DNA of 64,000 bases from Rhizobacter sp. (lineage in GTDB: Bacteria; Pseudomonadota; Gammaproteobacteria; Burkholderiales; Burkholderiaceae_C). Under the pieces are notes generated by a model that was not told the origin of the DNA, did no database searches, and was given only the letters and a program-made list of their open reading frames with translations. Shown in pieces: positions 33,194 through 41,292 of this stretch; position 1 is the first letter of the stretch; each line of letters starts with the position of its first letter. A program made the position numbers and the translations under genes. Location: positions 5,188,624 to 5,252,623 of the forward strand of contig JAHBZQ010000001.1 of NCBI GenBank assembly GCA_019635355.1, in the 5' to 3' direction.

Positions 33194-35002
33194 TCAGATG
33201 GGTTTCGTGCGCTCGGTGAGCCAGGCGAGTGCGTCACCCGTCACGAGCGGTGCGAGCCGCTTGCGCACGGTGGCGTGGTAGCGGTTGAGCCAGTCGATCT
33301 CGTCCTGGCGTAGCAGCGTGCGATCGATGCATCGGGTGTCGATCGGGCACAGCGTGAGCGTCTCGAATTCGAGGAATTCGCCGAAGCGGCCGCCTTCCGG
33401 CGTGTCCACAGGCACGTTGAGCACCAGGTTCTCGATGCGGATGCCCCACTGGCCCTCGCGGTACAGGCCCGGCTCGATGCTCGTCACCATGCCGGGCTCC
33501 ATCGCCATGTGGGGCGTGGGCACGGCCTTCGAGATGCTCTGCGGGCCTTCGTGCACGTTGAGGAAGTAGCCCACGCCGTGGCCGGTGCCGTGGCCGTAGT
33601 CGAGGCCTTGCTCCCACAGCGGCGCGCGGGCGATGGCATCGACCATCGGCGAGAGCGTGCCGCGCGGGAAGCGCGTGCGGCTGAGCGCAATCGTGCCGCG
33701 CAGCACCAGCGTGTAGTCGCGCTGCTGGGCCGGCGTGGGCGTGCCGATGGGCCAGACGCGGGTGATGTCGGTGGTGCCGCCGAGGTACTGGCCGCCGGAG
33801 TCGATGAGCAGGAGGCCTTGCCCGTCGATGACCGCATGCGACTCGGGCGTGGCGCGGTAGTGCGGCATGGCGCCATTGGCGTTGAAGCCCGCGATGGTGG
33901 AGAAGCTCAGGCCCACGAAGCCCTCGCGCTTGGCGCGGGCGGCGGAGAGCTTTTCGTCGATGGTGAGCTCGGTGATGCGTTCGTGTCCGAGCGCCTTCTC
34001 GAACCACGCGTAGAACTCGCACATCGCCGCACCGTCTTCTGCCATCGCCTCGCGGATGTAAGAGGCTTCGGCGCTGCTCTTGCGGCTCTTGAAGAGCGTG
34101 CTGGGGTTGATGGCTTCGATGACCTTCACGTTCGCTGGCACGTTCTCGCGCAGGCCGAGCGTCACACGCGATGGGTCGATGAGCAGCGTGTCTTTTGCAC
34201 CGAGTGCCTGGAGCGCGGCGCCGGCCTGGGCGTAGGGCGCGAGCGCCACGCCGTCGGCCTTCAGTGCGGCCTGCACCGCGGGCGGCACCTTGCCGTCGGC
34301 CACGAAGAGGGTGGCGCCGTGCAGGCCGATGAGCGCATGCGCGAGGAACACCGGGTTGTAGGTGACGTCGGCGCCGCGCAGGTTGAAGAGCCACGCGATG
34401 TCGTCGACGGTCGACACGAAATGCTGGTTCGCGCCATGCCGCGCCATCGCCTCGCGCACCTGCGCGAGCTTCGCGCCACGGGCGAGCGGCGCATGCGGCG
34501 CCTGGTGCTCGTAGACGGGCGCCTCGGGCAGGCCGGGGCGCTCGGGCCAGATGGCGGCGAGCACGTCGAAGTCGGTGCGCAGCTTCACGTTGGCCGTGGC
34601 GAGCCGGGTCTTGAGCGCTTGTGCCGCGGCGAGGCCGAGCACGCTGCCGTCGACGCCAACCGTGTCGCCTGCCTTCACGGTGGTGGCGAGCCAGTCGAGG
34701 TGATGCGAGGCGGCGCCGGTGGGGATCTTCACGAGCTCGATGCCGGTGCCCGCGATCTCGGCTTCGGCCTGCACCCAGTAGCGGCTGTCGGCGAAGAGGA
34801 CGGCGCGGTCGAGTGCGATGGCGAGCGTGCCCATTGAGCCGGTGAAGCCCGACAGCCATTGGCGGCCCTGCCAGCGCTCGGGCAGGTATTCCGACAGGTG
34901 CGGGTCGCTGGAGGGGACGAGGACTGCCGCGAGGCCTTGCTGCTTCAGCGCGTCGCGCACGCGTTCGAGGCGCAGGCGGATGGGGGAGGTGCGGGTGTCC
35001 AT
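33194..35002 (-). CDS. Xaa-Pro aminopeptidase (M24B)
   Basis: The product has 602 residues from ATG 35002 (MDTRTSPIRLRLERVRDALK). It is the large three-domain form: two creatinase-like N-terminal domains and the pita-bread catalytic domain. The metal ligands are visible as LLIDSGGQYLGGTTDITR (two Asp), GHGTGHGVGYFLNVHEGP (His) and VTSIEPGLYREGQWGIRIEN (two Glu). It removes N-terminal residues preceding proline and is cytoplasmic. The 100 bp between it and ndh lacks an obvious terminator. Confidence 0.94.
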   Translation of the reverse strand: MDTRTSPIRLRLERVRDALKQQGLAAVLVPSSDPHLSEYLPERWQGRQWLSGFTGSMGTLAIALDRAVLFADSRYWVQAEAEIAGTGIELVKIPTGAASHHLDWLATTVKAGDTVGVDGSVLGLAAAQALKTRLATANVKLRTDFDVLAAIWPERPGLPEAPVYEHQAPHAPLARGAKLAQVREAMARHGANQHFVSTVDDIAWLFNLRGADVTYNPVFLAHALIGLHGATLFVADGKVPPAVQAALKADGVALAPYAQAGAALQALGAKDTLLIDPSRVTLGLRENVPANVKVIEAINPSTLFKSRKSSAEASYIREAMAEDGAAMCEFYAWFEKALGHERITELTIDEKLSAARAKREGFVGLSFSTIAGFNANGAMPHYRATPESHAVIDGQGLLLIDSGGQYLGGTTDITRVWPIGTPTPAQQRDYTLVLRGTIALSRTRFPRGTLSPMVDAIARAPLWEQGLDYGHGTGHGVGYFLNVHEGPQSISKAVPTPHMAMEPGMVTSIEPGLYREGQWGIRIENLVLNVPVDTPEGGRFGEFLEFETLTLCPIDTRCIDRTLLRQDEIDWLNRYHATVRKRLAPLVTGDALAWLTERTKPI

Positions 35003-35102
35003 GGTCGGGTCCGATCGGGCTGCGGCCTGCCCGGGACGGGCCGGCGCCAAGGTGAGTTTGATTCTAGGAGTGGCCCGCAGGCCCCGCCTGGCGGCACGGT
35101 CT

Positions 35103-36503
35103 TCAGGCCAGGGGCTGTGTGTCGGGCGCGTCTTGCAGCGGCGGGGTCAGGGGCCGCTCGGGCAGGTGCGGCGATTCGGCCACCACGCGGGCGTGGCGCT
35201 CGAAGGTCATGTAGGCCCAGGCCCAGTCGATCAGCACCACCAGCCGGTTGCGGAAGCCGATCAGGAACCAGATGTGGGCGAAGAGCCAGAAGACCCACGC
35301 GAAGAAGCCCGAGAAGCGCAGCGCGCCCAGCACCGGCACCGCGAGGTCGACCACCGCGGCGCGGCGGCCGATGGTGGCGAGGCTGCCGTAGTCGCGGTAG
35401 CGGAAGGCTTCGGTCGGCGCGTGCTTCAGGCGGCGCAGGATGTTGGCCGCGGCCAGCCGCCCCATCTGCTTGGCGGCCGGGCTCACGCCGGGCACGGGCT
35501 TGGGGTCGGGTTGGTCGGGGCTGTAGCTGCGGGCCGAGGCCAGGTCGCCGATCACGTAGACCTCGGGGTGGTCGAACAGGCTCAAGTCAGGCTGCACGAC
35601 CACGCGGCCGGCGCGGTCGAGCTCGGCGTGGGCCGTGGCGGCGAGCGAGCGGCCGAGCGGCGAGCCGGCCACGCCGGCCGCCCACACCACGGTGCGGGTG
35701 GGCAGGTGGTTGGTGAACTGCACGTCACCTTCGTGGCCTTCGTAGGTGACGCCGGTCTCGTCGATCAGGGTCACCTTGCAGCCGGTGCGCACGTCGACCT
35801 TGAGCCGCTTCAACTGCTCGCGGGCGCGCTGCGAGAGCGGGGGCACGAAGGTGCCGAGCACGCGGTCTGAGCCTTCGAGCAGCACCACGCGGGCGAGCTT
35901 GGAGTCGATGCGGCGGAACTGCTGCGCCAGCGTGTGCTGCGCGATCTCGGCCAGCGTGCCAGCCATCTCGACACCGGTGGGCCCGGCGCCTACGACCACG
36001 AAGCTCATCCACGCGGCACGCTCGTCTGGGTTGGCGCAGCGCTCGGCGCGCTCGAAGGCGCCGATCACGCGGGCGCGGATGTCGAACGCATCGGCCAGTG
36101 TCTTCAGCCCCGGCGCATGCGCGGCCCACTCGTCGTGGCCGAAGTAGCTGTGCGTGGCGCCGGCGGCGACGATGAGGTGGTCGTAGTCGAGCCGCTCGCC
36201 ATCGTCGAGCACCACCGACTTGTCGGCTGCGTCGATGGCGGTGACTTCCGCTTGCAGCACGGTGAGGTTGCCGCGCTTCATCTCGCGCCGCAGGATGTGG
36301 CGGATGGGCGCCGAGATGGCCGGTGCGGAGAGGCCCGCGGTGGCCACCTGGTACAGCAGCGGCTGGAAGAGGTGATGGTTGGTGCGGTCGATCAGCGTGA
36401 TGTTGACCGGCGCCTTCGACAGCGCCTTCACGGCCTCGAGGCCGCCGAAGCCGCAGCCGATGATGATGACGTTCGGTTTGTGGTTGGCGCGTGGAGCCGT
36501 CAT
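35103..36503 (-). CDS. ndh: Type II NADH dehydrogenase (NDH-2)
   Basis: The product has 466 residues. The FAD-binding motif IIIGCGFGGLEA is at about residues 13-24 and the NADH-binding motif FVVVGAGPTGVEMAG at about 167-181. AAKQMGRLAAANI and VYVIGDLASA (FAD ribityl contact) are also present. The C-terminal hydrophobic part (FSGFFAWVFWLFAHIWFLIG) anchors it to the inner membrane. It transfers electrons from NADH to quinone without pumping protons. It overlaps the nucleotidyltransferase gene by 4 bp (ATGA) but is functionally unrelated; it may be expressed by read-through. Confidence 0.94.
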   Translation of the reverse strand: MTAPRANHKPNVIIIGCGFGGLEAVKALSKAPVNITLIDRTNHHLFQPLLYQVATAGLSAPAISAPIRHILRREMKRGNLTVLQAEVTAIDAADKSVVLDDGERLDYDHLIVAAGATHSYFGHDEWAAHAPGLKTLADAFDIRARVIGAFERAERCANPDERAAWMSFVVVGAGPTGVEMAGTLAEIAQHTLAQQFRRIDSKLARVVLLEGSDRVLGTFVPPLSQRAREQLKRLKVDVRTGCKVTLIDETGVTYEGHEGDVQFTNHLPTRTVVWAAGVAGSPLGRSLAATAHAELDRAGRVVVQPDLSLFDHPEVYVIGDLASARSYSPDQPDPKPVPGVSPAAKQMGRLAAANILRRLKHAPTEAFRYRDYGSLATIGRRAAVVDLAVPVLGALRFSGFFAWVFWLFAHIWFLIGFRNRLVVLIDWAWAYMTFERHARVVAESPHLPERPLTPPLQDAPDTQPLA

Positions 36504-37192
36504 GCTGTGAGATCCAAAGACGCAATGTGTTGCAGCCGCTCCAGCACCACGCGAGCGCGGATCGGTTGAGCCACGATGCCGGGCAGGGCATTGGGCAATT
36601 CAGGATGCGCGAGCAACTCGCGTGTCTGGCCGATGACGTGCTGGCGGAGTGTGCGGTCGGCTTGCGCCAGCTCGTCTGCCAGCTCGGCGCGGCCGTCGAC
36701 CACGGTGATGATGTCTTCGAGGTCGTGGCTCAGGTACACGTCTCGGCCCCCTCGGTCCTGGTAGGCCTCGAACTTCGTGGCCACGAAGTAGGGCGCGCTC
36801 AGGTGGCGCAGTGTGAGGCCAGGCTCCAGCTCCCGGGTGAGGGCCGCGGCATAGCCCGGCCTGTACCAGCGGTTGGCGAAGCCCATCACCTTTTCATCGA
36901 CGGGCACGAGGTCGAGTTGCATGCGTTGCCAGTACCAGCGGTAGGCCGGGGTGTTGTCTTCCAACGTCTGCCTGAAACCACGTTCGGCCAGCAGCGGCTG
37001 CATGGCGTGATAGCCCGCCAGCGTGGCGACCTCCACGATGGCGTCGACGTCTTCCGTCGGGCGCACGTCGGCCGCGGCCGGGTTGGTGACGAGCAGGCCC
37101 GTGGCGCAACCGCCCACGAACACCAGCCGTTCGCGCAGGGGCCCGAGCGCAAGGGCCATCGCACGCAGCAACGCGAGATTCGGGTCAGCCAC
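36500..37192 (-). CDS. Nucleotidyltransferase, AbiEii-like toxin candidate
   Basis: The product has 230 residues from a GTG at 37192 that overlaps the upstream HTH gene by 8 bp. The nucleotidyltransferase signature is complete: FVGGCATGLL, then RPTEDVDAIVEV (DxD) and a third acid in QLDLVPVDEK. A substrate-pocket-like segment FVATKFEAYQDRGGRD and a helical C-terminus follow. Such minimal nucleotidyltransferases preceded by a winged-helix partner are typical of AbiE-type toxin-antitoxin modules, where the enzyme modifies tRNA or another acceptor. A housekeeping role cannot be excluded. Confidence 0.82.
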   Translation of the reverse strand: MADPNLALLRAMALALGPLRERLVFVGGCATGLLVTNPAAADVRPTEDVDAIVEVATLAGYHAMQPLLAERGFRQTLEDNTPAYRWYWQRMQLDLVPVDEKVMGFANRWYRPGYAAALTRELEPGLTLRHLSAPYFVATKFEAYQDRGGRDVYLSHDLEDIITVVDGRAELADELAQADRTLRQHVIGQTRELLAHPELPNALPGIVAQPIRARVVLERLQHIASLDLTA

Positions 37193-37859
37193 GGCGTTTG
37201 CCCGCTGCGCGGAGAGGTGCCGCTTCGGGGTCGATGAGTTTCTGAAGCCTCGTTTGGGCCATGCCGCGCTCGCGGGCACGGCCGGCGCGCAACGCGTCGA
37301 AGAGCGCCAGCAACTCATAGAGGGCGGGGTCGCTCAGCGCGGCCGCCGGCACGCACGGATGCAAGGGTGCCAAGCCTTCGCCGCGTACCGCGCCCTGGGG
37401 GTGCGGCCACACCAGAGCCTCGTGACCCGGTGCGAATACGCCAGCGAACGCCGGTGCCGAATGGCTGGTGGGCACACCGGGGCCCACCGGCAGCCGCTCC
37501 GGCGGGAAGGCGTACTTGGCGCCGTGCAGGGCAAATTCGGCGAGGTTGTGCCGGTTGACCACGGCACCGCTGTCGAGGTGGCTGCGGGCCTCGGCTGCCG
37601 GCTTGATGCCCGATCCGTAAAGGCCCGACGCGGAGGCTTCACGCGCGACCAGCGGCCGGGCTGGAGCACGGGCGGCTGCGTAGGCCCGCGCGACGCTGGC
37701 ATCAGCCAAGAGACCCGACGCCAATCCGCGCTTGACCGCGGCATGGGCCTCAGACGCGCTCAAGCCCAGCTCGTGCGCCAGGCGGGCATACGTCCAGTGC
37801 TGTTCGCCCAGGGCGACCAACTTGAGCGCGACGAGAAAGTCTTGCGGTTTGAGGGGCAT
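37185..37859 (-). CDS. HTH regulator paired with the nucleotidyltransferase (antitoxin candidate)
   Basis: The product has 224 residues from ATG 37859; an in-frame ATG at 37868 is also possible. The N-terminal MarR-like winged helix (PQDFLVALKLVALGEQHWTY, then ARLAHELGLSASEAHAAVKR) is followed by an A/R-rich linker and a C-terminal domain with HNLAEFALHGAKYAFPPERL and HPCVPAAALSDPALYELLAL. There is no Shine-Dalgarno. A perfect 29-bp palindrome lies immediately upstream, the natural operator for autoregulation. Overlap with the nucleotidyltransferase gene indicates coupled translation, as in toxin-antitoxin pairs. Confidence 0.8.
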   Translation of the reverse strand: MPLKPQDFLVALKLVALGEQHWTYARLAHELGLSASEAHAAVKRGLASGLLADASVARAYAAARAPARPLVAREASASGLYGSGIKPAAEARSHLDSGAVVNRHNLAEFALHGAKYAFPPERLPVGPGVPTSHSAPAFAGVFAPGHEALVWPHPQGAVRGEGLAPLHPCVPAAALSDPALYELLALFDALRAGRARERGMAQTRLQKLIDPEAAPLRAAGKRRG

Positions 37860-37860
37860 G

Positions 37861-37889
37861 TTCTGCATTCGCGATTCGCGAATGCAGAA
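37861..37889. promoter_or_regulatory. 29-bp perfect palindromic operator
   Basis: The arms TTCTGCATTCGCGA and TCGCGAATGCAGAA surround one base and abut the ATG of the HTH gene. The repeat TTCGCGA inside each arm gives further internal symmetry. It is the likely binding site for the HTH protein, controlling its own two-gene operon. Confidence 0.8.
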
Positions 37890-37917
37890 TGTAGCGCACC
37901 GTGGCGCAGCGGGCAAG

Positions 37918-39258
37918 TCAAGCCAGCCCGGCCTGCAAGCGCCCCCTCACCAACTGGATGTGGCTGCGCAACGCATACAGCTCATCGGCATAACTCAGCG
38001 GCACCGACACATGCTCGACGCTGCGCTCGATGTCGTCGAGCTCGCGCAAAAGCTCGTCGTGCGGCCGCTTGCCCTGCGCGTCTTCCACCACGCGCAGCCG
38101 CCCGTACCAGCGGAAGACCCGCGAGCGGATGCGGAACTCGTACAGCGGCGGCACCACGCGGCTCAGCGGGATGAGGATGGCGATGATCGACACCAATGCG
38201 ACCCACATGCGGTCGACCAGGTTGGCCACCCAGAAGGGCAGGAAACGTTGCAGGAAGGGCGGTCCCTTGGCGTAGAAGCGCTGCGCTTCGTCGGCGAGCG
38301 GGCGCTCGGTGCCCTTGATGCTCGGGAAGTCGCCCTTGCGCTGGAACCACCCGGCCTCGCCGTGGATCTGCTGCGCCGCCTGCACGAAGAGCTGGATCAG
38401 CGCTGGGTGCGTGCCCTGCCGCGCCACGAGCGTGGCGGTGGGCGCGACGAGGTGCACGTCGGCCGGCGGACTGTCGGCCGCGAGGTCGACCACGCCGCGC
38501 GGCAGCGTCACCGGGCTCAGGAAGGCGAAACGGCGCGAGTAGGCGTCGGCCTGGGCGAAGCTGAAGAGCTTGATGCCGGGGGTCTGCAAGAGCATCTGCA
38601 CCATCACCGACTCGGGGGCGCTGGCGAAGGTGATGGCGTCGATGCTGCCTTCGAGCAGGCCCTGTACCGCGGGTGTCTGCGCCTCGCGCAGGATGGTGAT
38701 GGCGGCCATGTCGATCTTGTTGGCCTCGAGCAGGCGGCGCATCAGGTGCGGCACGCCGCTGCCGCGGGCGCCGATGTTGAGCTTCCAGCCCGGCAGTTGC
38801 GCCAAGCTGCTCAGGGTGTCGGTCTTGAGCAGGCGCTTGGCCGAGTCTTCGCGGTAGAAGATCCACACCGGCTCGTAGAAGAGGCTGCCCAGCGACACCA
38901 GCGCGTCTTCGTCTTCATCGGCGGGACGGCGGTCGCGCTCGTCGGCGCCGCCTTGCACGAAGGCGATGTCGACGCCCGAGGCGGGGTCGCGCAGCAGCTT
39001 CAGGTTTTCGTTGGCACCGTTGGTGGCGCGCAGCTCGACGGTGATGCCGTGCTGCTTCAGGTACTGCACGTAGCGCTTGCCGAACTCGGCATACGCCCCC
39101 TGCTCGACGCCGGTGGCCAGCACCACCTTGCGCGGTGGCGTCGGGTCGAGCACCCAATAAGCCACCACCAGCAGGGCCAGGGCGAGCAGTAGGAAGGGGC
39201 CGGCGGTGGCGAGCAGGTCGCGGGCCGACAGCAGTGTGTTGCGCAAGACTTTGGGCAT
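37918..39258 (-). CDS. TAXI-family TRAP-type solute-binding membrane protein
   Basis: The product has 446 residues from ATG 39258. One N-terminal membrane helix (LLALALLVVAYWVL) is followed by a periplasmic TAXI-like binding domain (VVLATGVEQGAYAEFGKRYV, VDIAFVQGGADERD, LNIGARGSGVPHLMRRLLEA). A second membrane helix near residue 355 (MWVALVSIIAILIPLSRVVP) and a cytoplasmic helical tail (DELLRELDDIERSVEHVSV) complete it. The C-terminal membrane helix and tail are unlike plain TRAP binding proteins and suggest a sensor or membrane-bound role. No TRAP permease is nearby. It is divergent from the response regulator at 39320, with a 61-bp gap. Confidence 0.85.
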   Translation of the reverse strand: MPKVLRNTLLSARDLLATAGPFLLLALALLVVAYWVLDPTPPRKVVLATGVEQGAYAEFGKRYVQYLKQHGITVELRATNGANENLKLLRDPASGVDIAFVQGGADERDRRPADEDEDALVSLGSLFYEPVWIFYREDSAKRLLKTDTLSSLAQLPGWKLNIGARGSGVPHLMRRLLEANKIDMAAITILREAQTPAVQGLLEGSIDAITFASAPESVMVQMLLQTPGIKLFSFAQADAYSRRFAFLSPVTLPRGVVDLAADSPPADVHLVAPTATLVARQGTHPALIQLFVQAAQQIHGEAGWFQRKGDFPSIKGTERPLADEAQRFYAKGPPFLQRFLPFWVANLVDRMWVALVSIIAILIPLSRVVPPLYEFRIRSRVFRWYGRLRVVEDAQGKRPHDELLRELDDIERSVEHVSVPLSYADELYALRSHIQLVRGRLQAGLA

Positions 39259-39319
39259 GGCGGGGACGATACCGTATGCTTTTTGCCCATCTTCACCTCG
39301 CACCCACGACCCGGCCCCG

Positions 39320-40000
39320 ATGCGCATCCTCCTCGTCGAAGACGACCGCATGATCGGCGACAGCCTGCGCAACACGCTGCGCCAGGAAGGCCACGCCGTC
39401 GACTGGGTGCGTGACACCGGCGCCGCGCAGGCCACGCTCGGCACCGAGACATTCGACCTCGTGCTGCTCGACCTGGGTCTGCCGCCCACCGCCGATGCCG
39501 CGCCCAGCGGCGAGGGCGGCCTGGGCGTGCTGCGCTGGCTGCGCGGCCGGGCCGACGCCACGCCGGTGATCGTGCTGACCGCGCGCGACGCGCTGGGCGA
39601 CCGGGTGAAAGGCCTCGACGCCGGTGCCGACGACTACCTCGCCAAGCCCTTCGAACTCGAAGAGCTCAACGCCCGCATGCGCGCCGTGATGCGCCGCCAC
39701 AGCGGGCGTGCGCAACCCCAGCTCTCGCACCGCGGCGTGACGCTCGACCCCGCCACCCGCCAGGTCACGCAAGACGGCCAGCCGGTCATCCTCTCGGCGC
39801 GCGAGTTCGCCGTGCTCGAAGCGCTGATGACACGCCCCGGCGCGCTGCTCTCGCGTGCCCAGCTCGAAGACAAGCTCTACGGCTGGGGCGACGAGATCGA
39901 GAGCAACGCCGTCAGCGTCTACATCCACCAGCTGCGCCGCAAGCTCGGGGCCGAGTTCATCCAGAACATGCGCGGCGTGGGTTACTTCATCCCGGTATGA
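39320..40000 (+). CDS. OmpR-family response regulator
   Basis: The product has 226 residues. The receiver domain (MRILLVEDDRMIGDSLR) has phospho-acceptor Asp in LVLLDLGLP and Lys in DDYLAKPFE. The winged-helix DNA-binding domain has LSAREFAVLEALMTRPGALL and VSVYIHQLRRKLG. It resembles QseB/PmrA-type regulators. The receiver carries about eight extra residues (PTADAAPSGEGG) after the phospho-acceptor loop. The histidine kinase gene overlaps its end by 4 bp. Confidence 0.93.
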   Translation: MRILLVEDDRMIGDSLRNTLRQEGHAVDWVRDTGAAQATLGTETFDLVLLDLGLPPTADAAPSGEGGLGVLRWLRGRADATPVIVLTARDALGDRVKGLDAGADDYLAKPFELEELNARMRAVMRRHSGRAQPQLSHRGVTLDPATRQVTQDGQPVILSAREFAVLEALMTRPGALLSRAQLEDKLYGWGDEIESNAVSVYIHQLRRKLGAEFIQNMRGVGYFIPV

Positions 40001-41292
40001 GGTCCATCAGAGCCAGACTGCTGCTCGTGCTGCTGGGCATGCTCGCCCTCATCGCCGTGGTGATGGGTGGCGCCACCTACCGCAACGTGCTGGCCGAGAC
40101 CGAGGCGCTCTTCGACTACCAGCTGCGCCAGATGGCGCTCTCGCTGCGCGACCAGGGCGAGGTGAGCCAGACGCAGGCCGATGCGCTGGCCAACGAGCAG
40201 CTCGATTTCGTGGTGCAGATCTGGACGCTCGATGGCCGCAGCATCTACGCCACCCGCCCGCACGAAGAGCTGCCGTCGCGCGCGCTGCTCGGCCTGGCCG
40301 ACGTGAGCGTGAAGGGCGTGGTCTGGCGCACCTATAGCGTGGCCACGCCGGGCCGCGTGATCCAGGTCGCGCAGCCGCTCGCCACGCGCCAGCGCCTGGC
40401 CGCCGAGGCGGCGCTGCGCAGCGTGATCCCGCTGCTCGTGCTGGTGCCGCTGCTGGCGGCGCTCGCGTGGTGGCTGTCGGCGATGGCGCTGTCGCCGCTC
40501 AACCGGGTGGCCAACGACGTGAAGGCGCGCGACGGCAAGCTCCTGCAGCCGCTCGCCGTCGAGGGCCTGCCCGACGAGGTGTCGCCGCTCGTCAACGCAC
40601 TGAACGGCCTCTTGCAACGCCTGGGTCAGACGCTCGACACCCAGCGCGCCTTCCTGTCGGACGCCGCGCACGAGCTGCGCTCGCCGCTCACCGCGCTCAA
40701 GCTGCAGATCGAATCGCTGCGCCGCGCGCCCGACGATGCGGCGCGCCTGGAGGCGGTGACCGCGCTCTCGGACGGCGTCGACCGCGCCGCGCGCATCGTC
40801 GAGCAGCTGCTCGCGCTCGCCCGCAGCGAGCCCGGCGCGCAGCCGCCCGCGATGGAATCGCTCGACCTCTGCGAACTCGTGCGCCAGGCGGTGGCCGACA
40901 CCGTGCCCTACGCCTTGTCGCGCGGCAGCCGGTTCGAGCTGCATGCCGACGAGCCGGTGACCGTGCGCGGCGAACGGCAGGGCCTCACGGCGCTCGTGCG
41001 CAACCTGGCCGACAACGCGGTGCGCTATTCGCCAACCGGCTCGCAGGTGGAGCTGCGGGTGAGCGTCGAGGCCGGCGTGCCCACGCTGCAGGTCGACGAC
41101 GCCGGCCCCGGCATCCCGCCGTCTGAGCGCGAGCGTGTGTTCGACCGTTTCTACCGGCGTGCGGCCGGCGGGGAAGAGGGCACCGGCCTCGGGCTTGCCA
41201 TCGTGAAGAGCGTGGCCGCGCGCCACGGTGCGACGGTGACGCTCGGCGAGTCACCCGCCGGGGGGCTGCGCGTCACGGTCGGCTTTCGGTGA
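39997..41292 (+). CDS. Sensor histidine kinase (QseC-like)
   Basis: The product has 431 residues. A first membrane helix lies at about residues 7-25 and a second at about 147-170 (IPLLVLVPLLAALAWWLSAM), framing a periplasmic sensor of about 120 residues. The HisKA box is HELRSPLTALKLQIESL, the N box LADNAVRYSP, then DDAGPGIPPSERERVF and GTGLGLAIVKSVAARHG. It phosphorylates the adjacent response regulator. The stimulus is unknown; the divergent TAXI protein is a candidate sensor partner. The 3' end overlaps the convergent hydrolase gene by 42 bp. Confidence 0.93.
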   Translation: MRSIRARLLLVLLGMLALIAVVMGGATYRNVLAETEALFDYQLRQMALSLRDQGEVSQTQADALANEQLDFVVQIWTLDGRSIYATRPHEELPSRALLGLADVSVKGVVWRTYSVATPGRVIQVAQPLATRQRLAAEAALRSVIPLLVLVPLLAALAWWLSAMALSPLNRVANDVKARDGKLLQPLAVEGLPDEVSPLVNALNGLLQRLGQTLDTQRAFLSDAAHELRSPLTALKLQIESLRRAPDDAARLEAVTALSDGVDRAARIVEQLLALARSEPGAQPPAMESLDLCELVRQAVADTVPYALSRGSRFELHADEPVTVRGERQGLTALVRNLADNAVRYSPTGSQVELRVSVEAGVPTLQVDDAGPGIPPSERERVFDRFYRRAAGGEEGTGLGLAIVKSVAARHGATVTLGESPAGGLRVTVGFR

